The notes under the pieces were generated by a model. It saw nothing but the letters and a program-made list of their open reading frames with translations, ran no database searches and had not been told where the DNA came from. From the NCBI GenBank assembly GCA_045531335.1, contig JAZSDU010000037.1, forward strand, positions 1-41,653: a DNA stretch of 41,653 nucleotides, written 5' to 3'. Source of the stretch: CAG-452 sp045531335. GTDB lineage: Bacteria; Bacillota; Clostridia; TANB77; CAG-508. Below are positions 7,764 to 14,812 of the stretch, piece after piece (the first letter of the stretch is position 1; each line of letters opens with the position of its first letter). A program made the translations under genes and the position numbers.

Positions 7764-8177
7764 TTAATGTTTGTGGTTACGTTCGGAAGCATAATACCAA
7801 ACTAGACCAACTATAACAACTGCAGCAATTGCAAGAGCAATCCATGTCCATGTAGAAACTGCAGTATCATTTATTACACTTACATCTTCGGCAACACTTC
7901 TTGTTGTAATATAAGTGTTGTCTCCAGTATCTTCCACAGAGTTTGCTCCATCCATTACAGCATTTCCAATATCCCTTGCAGTATTTTCAACTGTATTTTC
8001 TGCTGTTCCTATACCACTTCTTACATCTTCAGCAAGATTTTGTGTACCATCAACAACAGTGTTAGTAGCTCCGTTTATAGTGTTTTTAATGTTATTTCCC
8101 ATATCAGTTGCAAAACAAATAGTACTAAAAGATAAAACAAGAAGTGTTATAAATAATATAAAAGATTTTCTTTTCAT
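7764..8177 (-). CDS. Secreted/anchored small protein with C-terminal membrane helix
   Basis: A 137-residue protein. It has a clear signal peptide (residues 1-23, MKRK plus a hydrophobic core ending near CFA), a Thr/Asn/Asp-rich low-complexity middle built from imperfect 'NTV.D...' amphipathic repeats (about 30-85), and a C-terminal membrane helix at about 108-129 followed by a short charged tail. AGGAGG precedes the ATG. Its architecture parallels the next gene (8684-8292): signal peptide, polar linker, terminal helix. The middle segment looks able to form an amphipathic helix. Function unknown; I recognise no family. Confidence 0.75.
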   Translation of the reverse strand: MKRKSFILFITLLVLSFSTICFATDMGNNIKNTINGATNTVVDGTQNLAEDVRSGIGTAENTVENTARDIGNAVMDGANSVEDTGDNTYITTRSVAEDVSVINDTAVSTWTWIALAIAAVVIVGLVWYYASERNHKH

Positions 8178-8246
8178 TTAATTTACCTCCTAAATCATGG
8201 TTTGAAATCTATTTATATTATTTATACTTTTTTAAAAAATATTCAT

Positions 8247-8284
8247 AAAAAAACAACTTTTGTAAATTTTATACAAAAGTTGTT
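8247..8284 (-). terminator. Intrinsic terminator (minus strand)
   Basis: A 13-bp perfect stem, AACAACTTTTGTA and its complement (8252-8264 and 8272-8284). On the minus strand a run of T follows (A-run 8247-8253 on plus). It ends the gene at 8684-8292. Confidence 0.8.
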
Positions 8285-8291
8285 AAGTATG

Positions 8292-8684
8292 TTATTTTAT
8301 TCTTAATAAAATAGCTATTGATAACAAAACCAAAAGTATTCCAATAACAATAATTATTATTGATAAAACATTTTCGGTTGTCAAAAATTCATCATCATTC
8401 GAAGTTGTAGTTGAAGAAGTTACTCTAGAATTATTTTCTTCCTCTTCATCATTTTCTTGAACTACATTAGTTTCTTCATCCACTTCAGTATTATTTAATA
8501 TATCATCATTAAGTTGATTTTGAATGTCACTGTTGTCAAGTTCGCTTTCTTCTTCAACAGTATTTGAATTTCCTTGTGCATAATCTTGTAAATTCATTAA
8601 TATTCCAGCAGCATTTACACTTGTTATTAATAATGCTGAAAATAAAACAATAAGTAGAAGAATTTTAAAAGTTGTCCTCATCAT
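8292..8684 (-). CDS. Secreted/anchored acidic small protein
   Basis: A 130-residue protein when started at 8684, where AGGAGG lies 6 bases upstream; the open frame extends 16 codons further without a ribosome site. It has a signal peptide (MMRTTFK plus hydrophobic core, cleavage probably after NAA near residue 25). A strongly acidic Asn/Glu/Asp/Ser-rich linker follows at about 35-95. A C-terminal membrane helix at about 103-127 ends in the basic LLRIK. A type I-like topology with an extracytoplasmic acidic stalk is inferred. Same architecture as the neighbour at 8177-7764, which has its own terminator. No known family recognised. Confidence 0.75.
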   Translation of the reverse strand: MMRTTFKILLLIVLFSALLITSVNAAGILMNLQDYAQGNSNTVEEESELDNSDIQNQLNDDILNNTEVDEETNVVQENDEEEENNSRVTSSTTTSNDDEFLTTENVLSIIIIVIGILLVLLSIAILLRIK

Positions 8685-8784
8685 TTGTTCCTCCTTAACA
8701 AATATGTAATTAATTATGATACAATAATACACAAAAAAAATAAAATTGTCTAGATGTATTAAAAATTATTTATAATAAAAAGGG

Positions 8785-8815
8785 AAGGAGTATGCTTGCT
8801 TTTAACATACTCCTT
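8785..8815 (-). terminator. Putative lysA terminator
   Basis: A 10-bp stem, AAGGAGTATG/CATACTCCTT (8785-8794 and 8806-8815), lies just after the lysA stop. On the minus strand CCCTTTTTATT follows, a modest T-run. Confidence 0.65.
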
Positions 8816-8831
8816 TATATCAAAATTTATT

Positions 8832-10067
8832 TTATAAAATAACATTTGCTAATAATGATTCAGTAGTTTCTCTTTTTCTAATAAGTTTACATTCATTATT
8901 ATCAATCATAATTTCTGCAGGTCTTGGTCTTCCTGTGTAGTTAGATGACATAGAATATCCATATGCTCCAGCATTGTGTACTACAACTATATCTCCAACT
9001 TCAGGTAATTTGACCTTGCGATTTTTAGCAAGAATATCTCCGCTTTCGCAAACATTTCCACAGAAATTTGCAATTATTTCAGGTCTTTCTTCATTGCTTG
9101 GTTGATAAACAAGTTCGATTTCATGATATGACCCATACATAGAAGGACGTATCAATTGATTCATACCAATATCTGTGCAAATCCACCAAGTTTCATTTTC
9201 ATGTTTTACAGCTGTTACAGTACCTATAAGTTTACCTGATTCACAAGGAATATAACGTCCAGGTTCAAACTTAAATTCTTGTACAGATGGATAACTTGAA
9301 ACGAAATCATTAAGAATAGGCAGAAGCTCTGAAGACACATAAGATAAATCCAATGGTTCTTCATCTGGTTTGTATGGAACTCCAAATCCTCCGCCTAAAT
9401 CTACAATTTTTACATCTGAAAAATGTTTTTTGACAATTTCAAGTCCTGCTTTTACACCAGCTATATAATCAGGAATTTTATCATTTAAAAATAAGCTTCC
9501 TAAATGTTGATGCGTTCCAATAATATTTAAATCATATTTTTTTGCTGTATCTAACAATGCAGGTAAATTTTCTTCAGAAATTCCAAATTTAGTTGTTTTT
9601 CCAGATGTAATAACTTTATCAGAATGTCCAACACCTATAACACCTGGGTTAATTCTAACCATTATATCTGTTCCAGGAAACATCTTTCCCCAAGTTTCAA
9701 CTTGAGATACAGAATCAAGACAAATAAGAATTCCTTTTTCATAAACTAAACGCATTTCATCCGAAGAAACGTTATTACATACATATAGCATTCTATCTGA
9801 AGTAAAACCACTTTTTTCATTAAGAGCAAGTTCAAGTGGCGACATACAGTCTATATTTAAACCAGATTCTCTAACAACAGCTAATATAGTAGGATTTCCA
9901 TTTGCTTTTGTTGAATAGTGCATATTCACAGCAACTTGGTTAGATAATCCATTCTTTAATGTATTAGAAAAATTCTTCATTTTATTACATCTGTCTTTCA
10001 ATATTGAATAGTCATATGCATACAAAGGACTTCCAAATTCTTTTAATAAATTAAAATTATTAAACAT
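8832..10067 (-). CDS. lysA: Diaminopimelate decarboxylase (PLP-dependent, alanine-racemase fold)
   Basis: A 411-residue protein when started at 10067, where GGAGG lies 7 bases upstream; the frame extends to 10133 with no ribosome site. It removes CO2 from meso-diaminopimelate to give lysine, the last lysine step. The N-terminal barrel carries 'HYSTKAN' with the PLP lysine at Lys54, 'GTHQHLGS' and the phosphate-binding GGGFG. The C-terminal beta domain has EPGR, 'CESGD' with the catalytic Cys supplied across the dimer, and 'VVHNAGAYGYSMSSNYTGRPRPAEI'. The family also holds carboxynorspermidine and arginine decarboxylases, but CESGD and GAYG favour LysA. It is monocistronic with a strong promoter, divergent from the gene at 10293. 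Confidence 0.85.
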   Translation of the reverse strand: MFNNFNLLKEFGSPLYAYDYSILKDRCNKMKNFSNTLKNGLSNQVAVNMHYSTKANGNPTILAVVRESGLNIDCMSPLELALNEKSGFTSDRMLYVCNNVSSDEMRLVYEKGILICLDSVSQVETWGKMFPGTDIMVRINPGVIGVGHSDKVITSGKTTKFGISEENLPALLDTAKKYDLNIIGTHQHLGSLFLNDKIPDYIAGVKAGLEIVKKHFSDVKIVDLGGGFGVPYKPDEEPLDLSYVSSELLPILNDFVSSYPSVQEFKFEPGRYIPCESGKLIGTVTAVKHENETWWICTDIGMNQLIRPSMYGSYHEIELVYQPSNEERPEIIANFCGNVCESGDILAKNRKVKLPEVGDIVVVHNAGAYGYSMSSNYTGRPRPAEIMIDNNECKLIRKRETTESLLANVIL

Positions 10068-10141
10068 AGTTAACCTCCTGGTTATAATAATCTTTATTGT
10101 TGGTTTTTTTAATTTAGTTATACTTATAAACAACTATTAAA

Positions 10142-10170
10142 ATTATATCATATTTGGCATAAATAGTCAA
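10142..10170 (-). promoter_or_regulatory. lysA promoter
   Basis: On the minus strand TTGACT (10165-10170), 17-base spacer and TATAAT (10142-10147), with extended -10 TATGA. The leader of about 65 bases is too short for a lysine riboswitch. Confidence 0.75.
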
Positions 10171-10222
10171 TTTGGACAATGCACCAAACAAGCATTTTTT
10201 TGATATGTGTATAAGACGCGTT

Positions 10223-10251
10223 TTGACATATTATGTAAAATATGGTATAAT
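10223..10251 (+). promoter_or_regulatory. Consensus promoter with extended -10
   Basis: TTGACA (10223-10228), 17-base spacer and TATAAT (10246-10251) preceded by ATATGG. All twelve hexamer bases are consensus. It is divergent from the lysA promoter. Confidence 0.8.
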
Positions 10252-10292
10252 TATCATGTTAAAAATTTATAATTCCAATGGAGGTTTGGAAC

Positions 10293-11369
10293 ATGCAAAA
10301 AGAAACAAATACAACACAAACTCGGCCAATCAATCACACAAAGGTTATTAAAAACCTGTTTTACCACTGCAACCGCGAATACAAATGGCTTAAATTGCTT
10401 CAAGGAGCAATAGAGTTTAGAGCGAAAATTCCTAAATCTTACATCTATGGTCCTGAATTCTGTATAGATGGTAAAAACTATGCCGACTATTATGAAATCA
10501 GTTTAACCAAAGATGATGCACGAAAAGCAAGAGAAGAAATTATTGTAGATATTATATCTACAATGGTAAGCGGAAAGACACCTAAAGGACGCGAAATGAG
10601 GCTTCGACATTATGCACGTCTTTTTCATGCACTAGCAGTGTTGAAATTGGAAAAAGAAACAGATCTTTTACCAGGAACAACAAAAAATATGATTTTCAAT
10701 GCTATGTACATGGTTTGGAGATTAGATGATGGTTCTGAAACAAGTAAAGTTATTATTCAAAAAGCAACTTTGAATATGTCAAGAGAATTACATAAAAGAA
10801 GCAAGGGTAATTCTCCAAAAAACAACTTTATCTGTGAACCTGAAGTAAAGTATGAAGAGGTTGTTAGAAATCTTATTCATGAATGGCAATTTGAGTATAA
10901 GTGGCTCAAGAAGCTTCAAGGAGCGGTAGAATTTAGAGGAAAAATTCCTAAATCCTACATCAAAGATGCTGATTATTATAATTGGGGAAGTTATACCAAA
11001 TATTATGAAATCGGCGAAACAAAAGCAGATGCGATAAATGCACGAAATCAACTCATTCAAGATATCGTGTCTACAATTATGAGTGGAGAATCATTAGGTG
11101 GCCAAGAGTTGCTACCTGATAACTACGCACGTCTCTTTAACGCTTTGACAGTGTTGAAGGTTGACAAAGAAACTAAGCTTTTGGCAGAAACAACAGACAA
11201 TTTAATGTTTAATGCAATGTATTTGCTTTGGAAATTGGATGATGGTTCTTGCGAAAAAAAATCAACAGCTTTAAAAAATGCAGGTTGGTACCTGGCTGAA
11301 GAAATCAAAAAAGCAGGTGGTCAATATTACTGCGAATCAGAACATTTAATTCTTGGTGCTAAGTGCTAA
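10293..11369 (+). CDS. Orphan protein made of two tandem homologous domains
   Basis: A 358-residue protein; the ATG at 10293 follows GGAGG (10280-10284), and an earlier in-frame ATG at 10278 lies within that site. It contains two copies of a domain of about 150 residues. Each copy begins 'EYKWLK-x-LQGA-x-EFR-x-KIPKSYI', continues with a YYEI segment, a helix with 'D(I/V)(I/V)ST(I/M)xSG', then 'YARLF(H/N)AL', 'VLK(L/V)(E/D)KET' and 'NAMY(M/L)(V/L)W(R/K)LDDGS'. There is no signal peptide or membrane segment. The fold looks all-helical and cytosolic. Unlike its neighbours it uses CGC, CGA, CGT and one CGG (codon 11), suggesting acquisition. It has a full consensus promoter and its own terminator, so it is probably well expressed. 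No family recognised. Confidence 0.75.
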   Translation: MQKETNTTQTRPINHTKVIKNLFYHCNREYKWLKLLQGAIEFRAKIPKSYIYGPEFCIDGKNYADYYEISLTKDDARKAREEIIVDIISTMVSGKTPKGREMRLRHYARLFHALAVLKLEKETDLLPGTTKNMIFNAMYMVWRLDDGSETSKVIIQKATLNMSRELHKRSKGNSPKNNFICEPEVKYEEVVRNLIHEWQFEYKWLKKLQGAVEFRGKIPKSYIKDADYYNWGSYTKYYEIGETKADAINARNQLIQDIVSTIMSGESLGGQELLPDNYARLFNALTVLKVDKETKLLAETTDNLMFNAMYLLWKLDDGSCEKKSTALKNAGWYLAEEIKKAGGQYYCESEHLILGAKC

Positions 11370-11397
11370 GGAATTGCATCAAAAAAATTTTTTTGAG

Positions 11398-11428
11398 AAA
11401 AGGTATCCTGTTTTACAGGGTGCCTTTT
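11398..11428 (+). terminator. Intrinsic terminator (weak tail)
   Basis: A 13-bp stem with two G-U pairs, AAAAGGTATCCTG and CAGGGTGCCTTTT, loop TTTTA. The T-run lies mostly inside the stem. Confidence 0.6.
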
Positions 11429-11468
11429 CATTATAAAAAGAAAGAGTCTTTATAAATAGTAGTTTCTG

Positions 11469-11497
11469 TTGTTTTTTCATATAAAAGATGATAAAAT
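11469..11497 (+). promoter_or_regulatory. Probable promoter of the small gene-uvrB unit
   Basis: TTGTTT (11469-11474), 17-base spacer and TAAAAT (11492-11497). No GAAC-N4-GTTC LexA-type box is visible around it. Confidence 0.5.
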
Positions 11498-11552
11498 AAA
11501 AAGGCATTCACCAAAGATGATAATATTAAATATAAAGTTAAGGAATGTTATA

Positions 11553-11807
11553 ATGGAAGAAAAAAGATATAAAGAACCAATTAAAGAAGAATCAGAAACA
11601 ACTATTAATGTTTTATACAACGAAAACAAGTTAATAATTTATACAAATAAAGTGCAATTGCAAAAACAATTAAATAAATTAATAGGAGAACCCACAAAAG
11701 AACTAAAAATAAAGAAATTAATCTCAGGAAGTATTTGGGAAGTATCTTTGGATGAAAAAAGTAAAATATCAAAAATAATATTAAAAGCAAATATTTATGA
11801 ATTATAA
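11553..11807 (+). CDS. Small conserved-looking protein upstream of uvrB
   Basis: An 84-residue protein; the frame stays open to 11469, but AAGGA just before 11553 favours this ATG. It begins with a Lys/Glu-rich stretch, followed by alternating strands ('TTINVLYNENKLIIYTN'), a helix 'VQLQKQLNKLIGEP', and a final 'GSIWEVSLDEKSKISKIILKANIYEL'. No signal peptide or membrane helix. It lies 30 bases upstream of uvrB on the same strand without an intervening terminator, so co-transcription is likely. I cannot assign a function; a DNA-repair link would rest only on position. Confidence 0.65.
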   Translation: MEEKRYKEPIKEESETTINVLYNENKLIIYTNKVQLQKQLNKLIGEPTKELKIKKLISGSIWEVSLDEKSKISKIILKANIYEL

Positions 11808-11837
11808 AATTCATACAGAAAACAGATTGGAGAAACT

Positions 11838-13793
11838 ATGTTTAAATTACATTCAGAATATAAACCTACTGGTGATCAACCAAAAGCAATTGAATATTTA
11901 AGCAAGGGAATAGAAGAAGGTAAGAAGTTCCAAACACTTTTAGGTGTTACAGGTTCAGGAAAAACTTTCACTATGGCAAATATCATTCAAAAAGTACAGA
12001 AACCAACTCTTATTCTAGCACACAATAAAACACTAGCTGGACAACTTTATTCTGAATTTAAAGAAATGTTCCCAGAAAACGCAGTCGAGTACTTCGTATC
12101 TTACTATGATTATTACCAACCAGAAAGTTATATTCCTTCATCAGACACATATATCGAGAAAGATTCATCTGTAAATGATGAAATAGATAAATTAAGACAT
12201 TCAGCAACACTTTCTTTATTTGAAAGAAAAGATGTAATTATAGTAGCCTCTGTATCTTGTATATATGGTTTAGGTGACCCAATAGATTATCAAGAGTTAA
12301 TGCTTTCTTTAAGACCTGGAATGCAAAAAGATAGAAATCAAATAATGAAAAAACTTATTAAAATGCAATATACTAGAAATGAACTTGATTTTAAAAGAGG
12401 AACATTTAGAGCTAAAGGAGATATATTAGAAATCTATCCATCTAATAGAGAAGAAAGTGCTTTAAGAATAGAATTTTGGGGAGATGAAATAGAAAAAATT
12501 ACAGAAATAAATCCTTTAACAGGAAAACCAATAGGAGCAAGAAGTCATACGTTAATATCTCCAAATTCTCATTATGTTGCATCGGAAGGAAAATTAAATC
12601 ATGCAATAGAAACAATAGAAGAAGAATTAAAAGATAGAGTAGAATATTTTAAAAATGAAAACAAATTAATAGAAGCACAAAGAATAGAAGAGAGAACAAA
12701 CTTTGACATTGAAATGCTTATAGAAACAGGATTTTGTCAAGGTATAGAAAATTATTCTAGACATATAAGTGGAAGAAAACCAGGTTCTGCACCATATACA
12801 TTATTTGATTATTTTCCAGATGACTTTTTACTATTTATTGACGAATCACATGCAACAATACCACAAGTAAGAGCAATGCATAATGGCGATAGAGCAAGAA
12901 AAGAATCTTTAGTCAAATATGGATTTAGACTTCCATCAGCTTTTGACAATAGACCTCTTAAATTTAATGAATTTGAGAATAGAATGAATCAGTGTATATT
13001 TGTTAGTGCAACACCAGCTGATTATGAAAAAGAACACTCTAAAGAAAACATCGTAGAACAAATTATTAGACCTACAGGATTATTAGATCCTAAAATCGAG
13101 GTAAAACCAGTAGAAAATCAAATTGATGATTTAATAAATGAAATAAGAATAAGAGTAGAGAAGAAGGAAAGAGTTTTAGTAACAACACTTACTAAAAAGC
13201 AAGCAGAAGATTTAACAGCATACTTAAAAAGTCTTGATATAAAAGTAAATTATATGCATTCAGATATAAAAGCATTAGAAAGAATGGAAATAATAAGAAA
13301 TTTAAGGCTTGGAGAGTTTGATGTGTTGGTAGGAATAAACTTGCTTCGTGAAGGATTAGATATTCCAGAAGTATCACTTGTAGCAATATTAGATGCAGAT
13401 AAAGAAGGATTCCTTCGTAGTGAACGTTCACTAATACAAACTGTGGGTAGAGCAGCAAGAAATTCAGAAGGTAAAGTTATAATGTATGCAGATGAATTAA
13501 CTGATAGCATGGAAAAAGCGATATCTGAAACAAACAGAAGGAGAAAAATACAAGAAGAATACAATAAAGAAAACAATATTGTTCCGCAAACTATTAAAAA
13601 ATCTATTAGAGACGCAATAAAAGCTACTATTGTTGAAGATGTATCTACAAAATATGAAATAGGTAAAAATGAATCTATACAAGATATAATAAACAAATTG
13701 ACGGACGAAATGCTAAAACATGCAGCAAATATGGAATTTGAAAAAGCAGCAGAATTAAGGGATAAAATAAAAGAATTAGAAGAATTTATTTAA
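11838..13793 (+). CDS. uvrB: Excinuclease ABC subunit B
   Basis: A complete 651-residue UvrB, the damage-verification helicase that UvrA loads onto DNA and that recruits UvrC in nucleotide excision repair. Seen: Walker A GVTGSGKT (residues 36-43); the beta-hairpin region beginning 'YFVSYYDYYQPESYIP'; 'DRVEYF' and 'ERTNFDIEMLIETGFCQGIENYSRH'; the helicase block 'LLFIDESHATIPQ'; motif VI region 'QTVGRAARN'; and a C-terminal UVR domain ending 'AAELRDKIKELEEFI'. TTGGAG precedes the ATG. Its partner uvrA lies 2.4 kb downstream, separated by a broken gene and the HipA-like pair, whereas in many Firmicutes uvrB and uvrA are adjacent. The stop codon is part of a 37-base palindrome. Confidence 0.96.
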   Translation: MFKLHSEYKPTGDQPKAIEYLSKGIEEGKKFQTLLGVTGSGKTFTMANIIQKVQKPTLILAHNKTLAGQLYSEFKEMFPENAVEYFVSYYDYYQPESYIPSSDTYIEKDSSVNDEIDKLRHSATLSLFERKDVIIVASVSCIYGLGDPIDYQELMLSLRPGMQKDRNQIMKKLIKMQYTRNELDFKRGTFRAKGDILEIYPSNREESALRIEFWGDEIEKITEINPLTGKPIGARSHTLISPNSHYVASEGKLNHAIETIEEELKDRVEYFKNENKLIEAQRIEERTNFDIEMLIETGFCQGIENYSRHISGRKPGSAPYTLFDYFPDDFLLFIDESHATIPQVRAMHNGDRARKESLVKYGFRLPSAFDNRPLKFNEFENRMNQCIFVSATPADYEKEHSKENIVEQIIRPTGLLDPKIEVKPVENQIDDLINEIRIRVEKKERVLVTTLTKKQAEDLTAYLKSLDIKVNYMHSDIKALERMEIIRNLRLGEFDVLVGINLLREGLDIPEVSLVAILDADKEGFLRSERSLIQTVGRAARNSEGKVIMYADELTDSMEKAISETNRRRKIQEEYNKENNIVPQTIKKSIRDAIKATIVEDVSTKYEIGKNESIQDIINKLTDEMLKHAANMEFEKAAELRDKIKELEEFI

Positions 13794-13833
13794 GTGAAAC
13801 GAAAGGGGACAGACCCCTTTCGTTTCACTTTTT
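13793..13833 (+). repeat. Large perfect palindrome at the uvrB stop, terminator-like
   Basis: AGTGAAACGAAAGGGG (13793-13808), loop ACAGA, and the exact 16-base complement (13814-13829), followed by T4. It starts inside the uvrB TAA. The core 'GGGGACAGACCCC' resembles dispersed REP-like palindromes of Clostridia (recollection). It can serve as the uvrB terminator. Confidence 0.75.
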
Positions 13834-13847
13834 CACTAAAAGAAAAT

Positions 13848-13867
13848 CCCTATCCAAGAGGATAGGG
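13848..13867 (-). terminator. Terminator of the minus-strand pseudogene
   Basis: The 8-bp stem CCCTATCC/GGATAGGG with a 4-base loop is followed on the minus strand by ATTTTCTTTT. Confidence 0.7.
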
Positions 13868-13889
13868 TAAAAGTCTGCAGAGTTTTTAT

Positions 13890-14244
13890 TTACTCGTTTT
13901 TATTTTTTTGTGCCTTATCATAATTGGCACGGGCTGCAATTGTGTACAGCTCTTGCGCAAGAGTTGTAATTGATTTAGGGAAAATAGTTGTATGACCTTC
14001 AATATAGTCATATACCTCTAAAGGAGGTCCTTCACCACATGGGTCATTCCAAGTAGGGTTTTCCCAATTTATTTTGCTAAATGCATCTGATTTTGTTTTT
14101 TTTGATAGGTTTTACTTTTAAATCATACTGCCGTTCAATTTTTTTATTTTCACTTGGGTATAGTTTAAAAGGAGTTGTTGCCTCAAAATTTCCTTCTTTG
14201 GCTGCATCTCTAAGATGCTCACAAACTGCATCTTTTCTGGACAT
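13890..14244 (-). pseudogene. Orphan gene broken by a +1 shift in an A8 run
   Basis: The minus-strand ATG at 14244 opens a frame beginning MSRKDAVCEHLRDAAKEGNF. It hits TAG after 55 codons. If one base is dropped within the eight-A run (plus-strand T8 at 14096-14103), the protein continues for about 70 residues with good protein character, including 'INWENPTWNDPCGEGPPLEV' and 'TLAQELYTIAARANYDKA', to a TAA at 13890-13892, giving about 117 residues. A near-consensus promoter and a terminator flank it, so the locus was recently functional. The change could be a mutation, a phase-variable homopolymer, or a sequencing error. It contains one in-frame CGG (codon 38) upstream of the shift. No family recognised. 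Confidence 0.65.
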
Positions 14245-14337
14245 TGCGTATCAGACCCTTTCGTATAAATTTAGCAGACTTTTTCAAGTGATTAACAAAA
14301 AAAGTTATTTTTGCCATTTGAAAATCACATGTAATTA

Positions 14338-14366
14338 ATTTTAGCATATTATGTAACTTTTTGCAA
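14338..14366 (-). promoter_or_regulatory. Promoter of the minus-strand pseudogene
   Basis: On the minus strand TTGCAA (14361-14366), 17-base spacer containing TTACATAA, and TAAAAT (14338-14343) with an extended -10 TATGC. Confidence 0.6.
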
Positions 14367-14401
14367 ATAATCTTACAATTGAACGACTAATTTTATAAAA
14401 T

Positions 14402-14431
14402 TTGACTTATTTACATAAAATATGTTATTAT
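14402..14431 (+). promoter_or_regulatory. Promoter of the HipA-like pair
   Basis: TTGACT (14402-14407), 18-base spacer containing TTACATAA, and TATTAT (14426-14431) preceded by ATATGT. It is divergent from the pseudogene promoter; the two -35 elements lie about 35 bases apart and could share a regulator. Confidence 0.6.
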
Positions 14432-14463
14432 ATAAGTAATGATTTATTTGGAGATTAATAATT

Positions 14464-14808
14464 ATGGAAAGATTATATTTAAAATGGAAAGATTTTAATA
14501 ATAAAATATATACACTAGCAACTTTATATAAATATGAAGATTATTATTATTTAATGATAGATAAGGAAGGTTTAGCTACTGCAAAGAAAAATGGTTGTGC
14601 CGGAATTGGTACTATAGATACTAATGAAGCAGGTTACAAAAGTAAAGAGTTGTTTGGATTTTTTAAAAATAGGATTTTACCTAAGGACAGTGAATCTTTA
14701 AATGAATTTTTAAATAAATACAATTTAGAAGAGTATGATGAAATGAAATTGTTAAAAGCAACAAAAGGAATTTTGGGAACAGATAGATATTATTTAGAAG
14801 AGGAGTAA
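14464..14808 (+). CDS. HipA N-terminal-subdomain-like protein (HipS-like)
   Basis: A 114-residue protein. The C-terminal half carries 'FGFFKNRILPKDSESLNEFL' and ends 'LLKATKGILGTDRYYLEEE', matching the 'F..FFxNR...' and 'LLxxTxGxxxTD' blocks of the HipA N-terminal-like family. These occur as stand-alone proteins or fused to kinase or HIRAN-type domains. The gene ends 4 bases before the HipA-like kinase gene, so translation is probably coupled. In the known HipBST toxin-antitoxin system a short HipS of this kind neutralises the separate HipT kinase. That role is an inference here. A TTGGAG lies 10 bases before the ATG. No HipB-like helix-turn-helix gene is adjacent. Confidence 0.65.
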   Translation: MERLYLKWKDFNNKIYTLATLYKYEDYYYLMIDKEGLATAKKNGCAGIGTIDTNEAGYKSKELFGFFKNRILPKDSESLNEFLNKYNLEEYDEMKLLKATKGILGTDRYYLEEE

Positions 14809-14812
14809 TATT

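Noticed and set aside
10067..10142. Lysine riboswitch before lysA
   Set aside because: The leader is only about 65-70 bases, far shorter than an L-box.
14081..14338. Plus-strand 85-residue gene
   Set aside because: No ribosome site, and it is antisense to a better-supported, promoter-equipped minus-strand gene.
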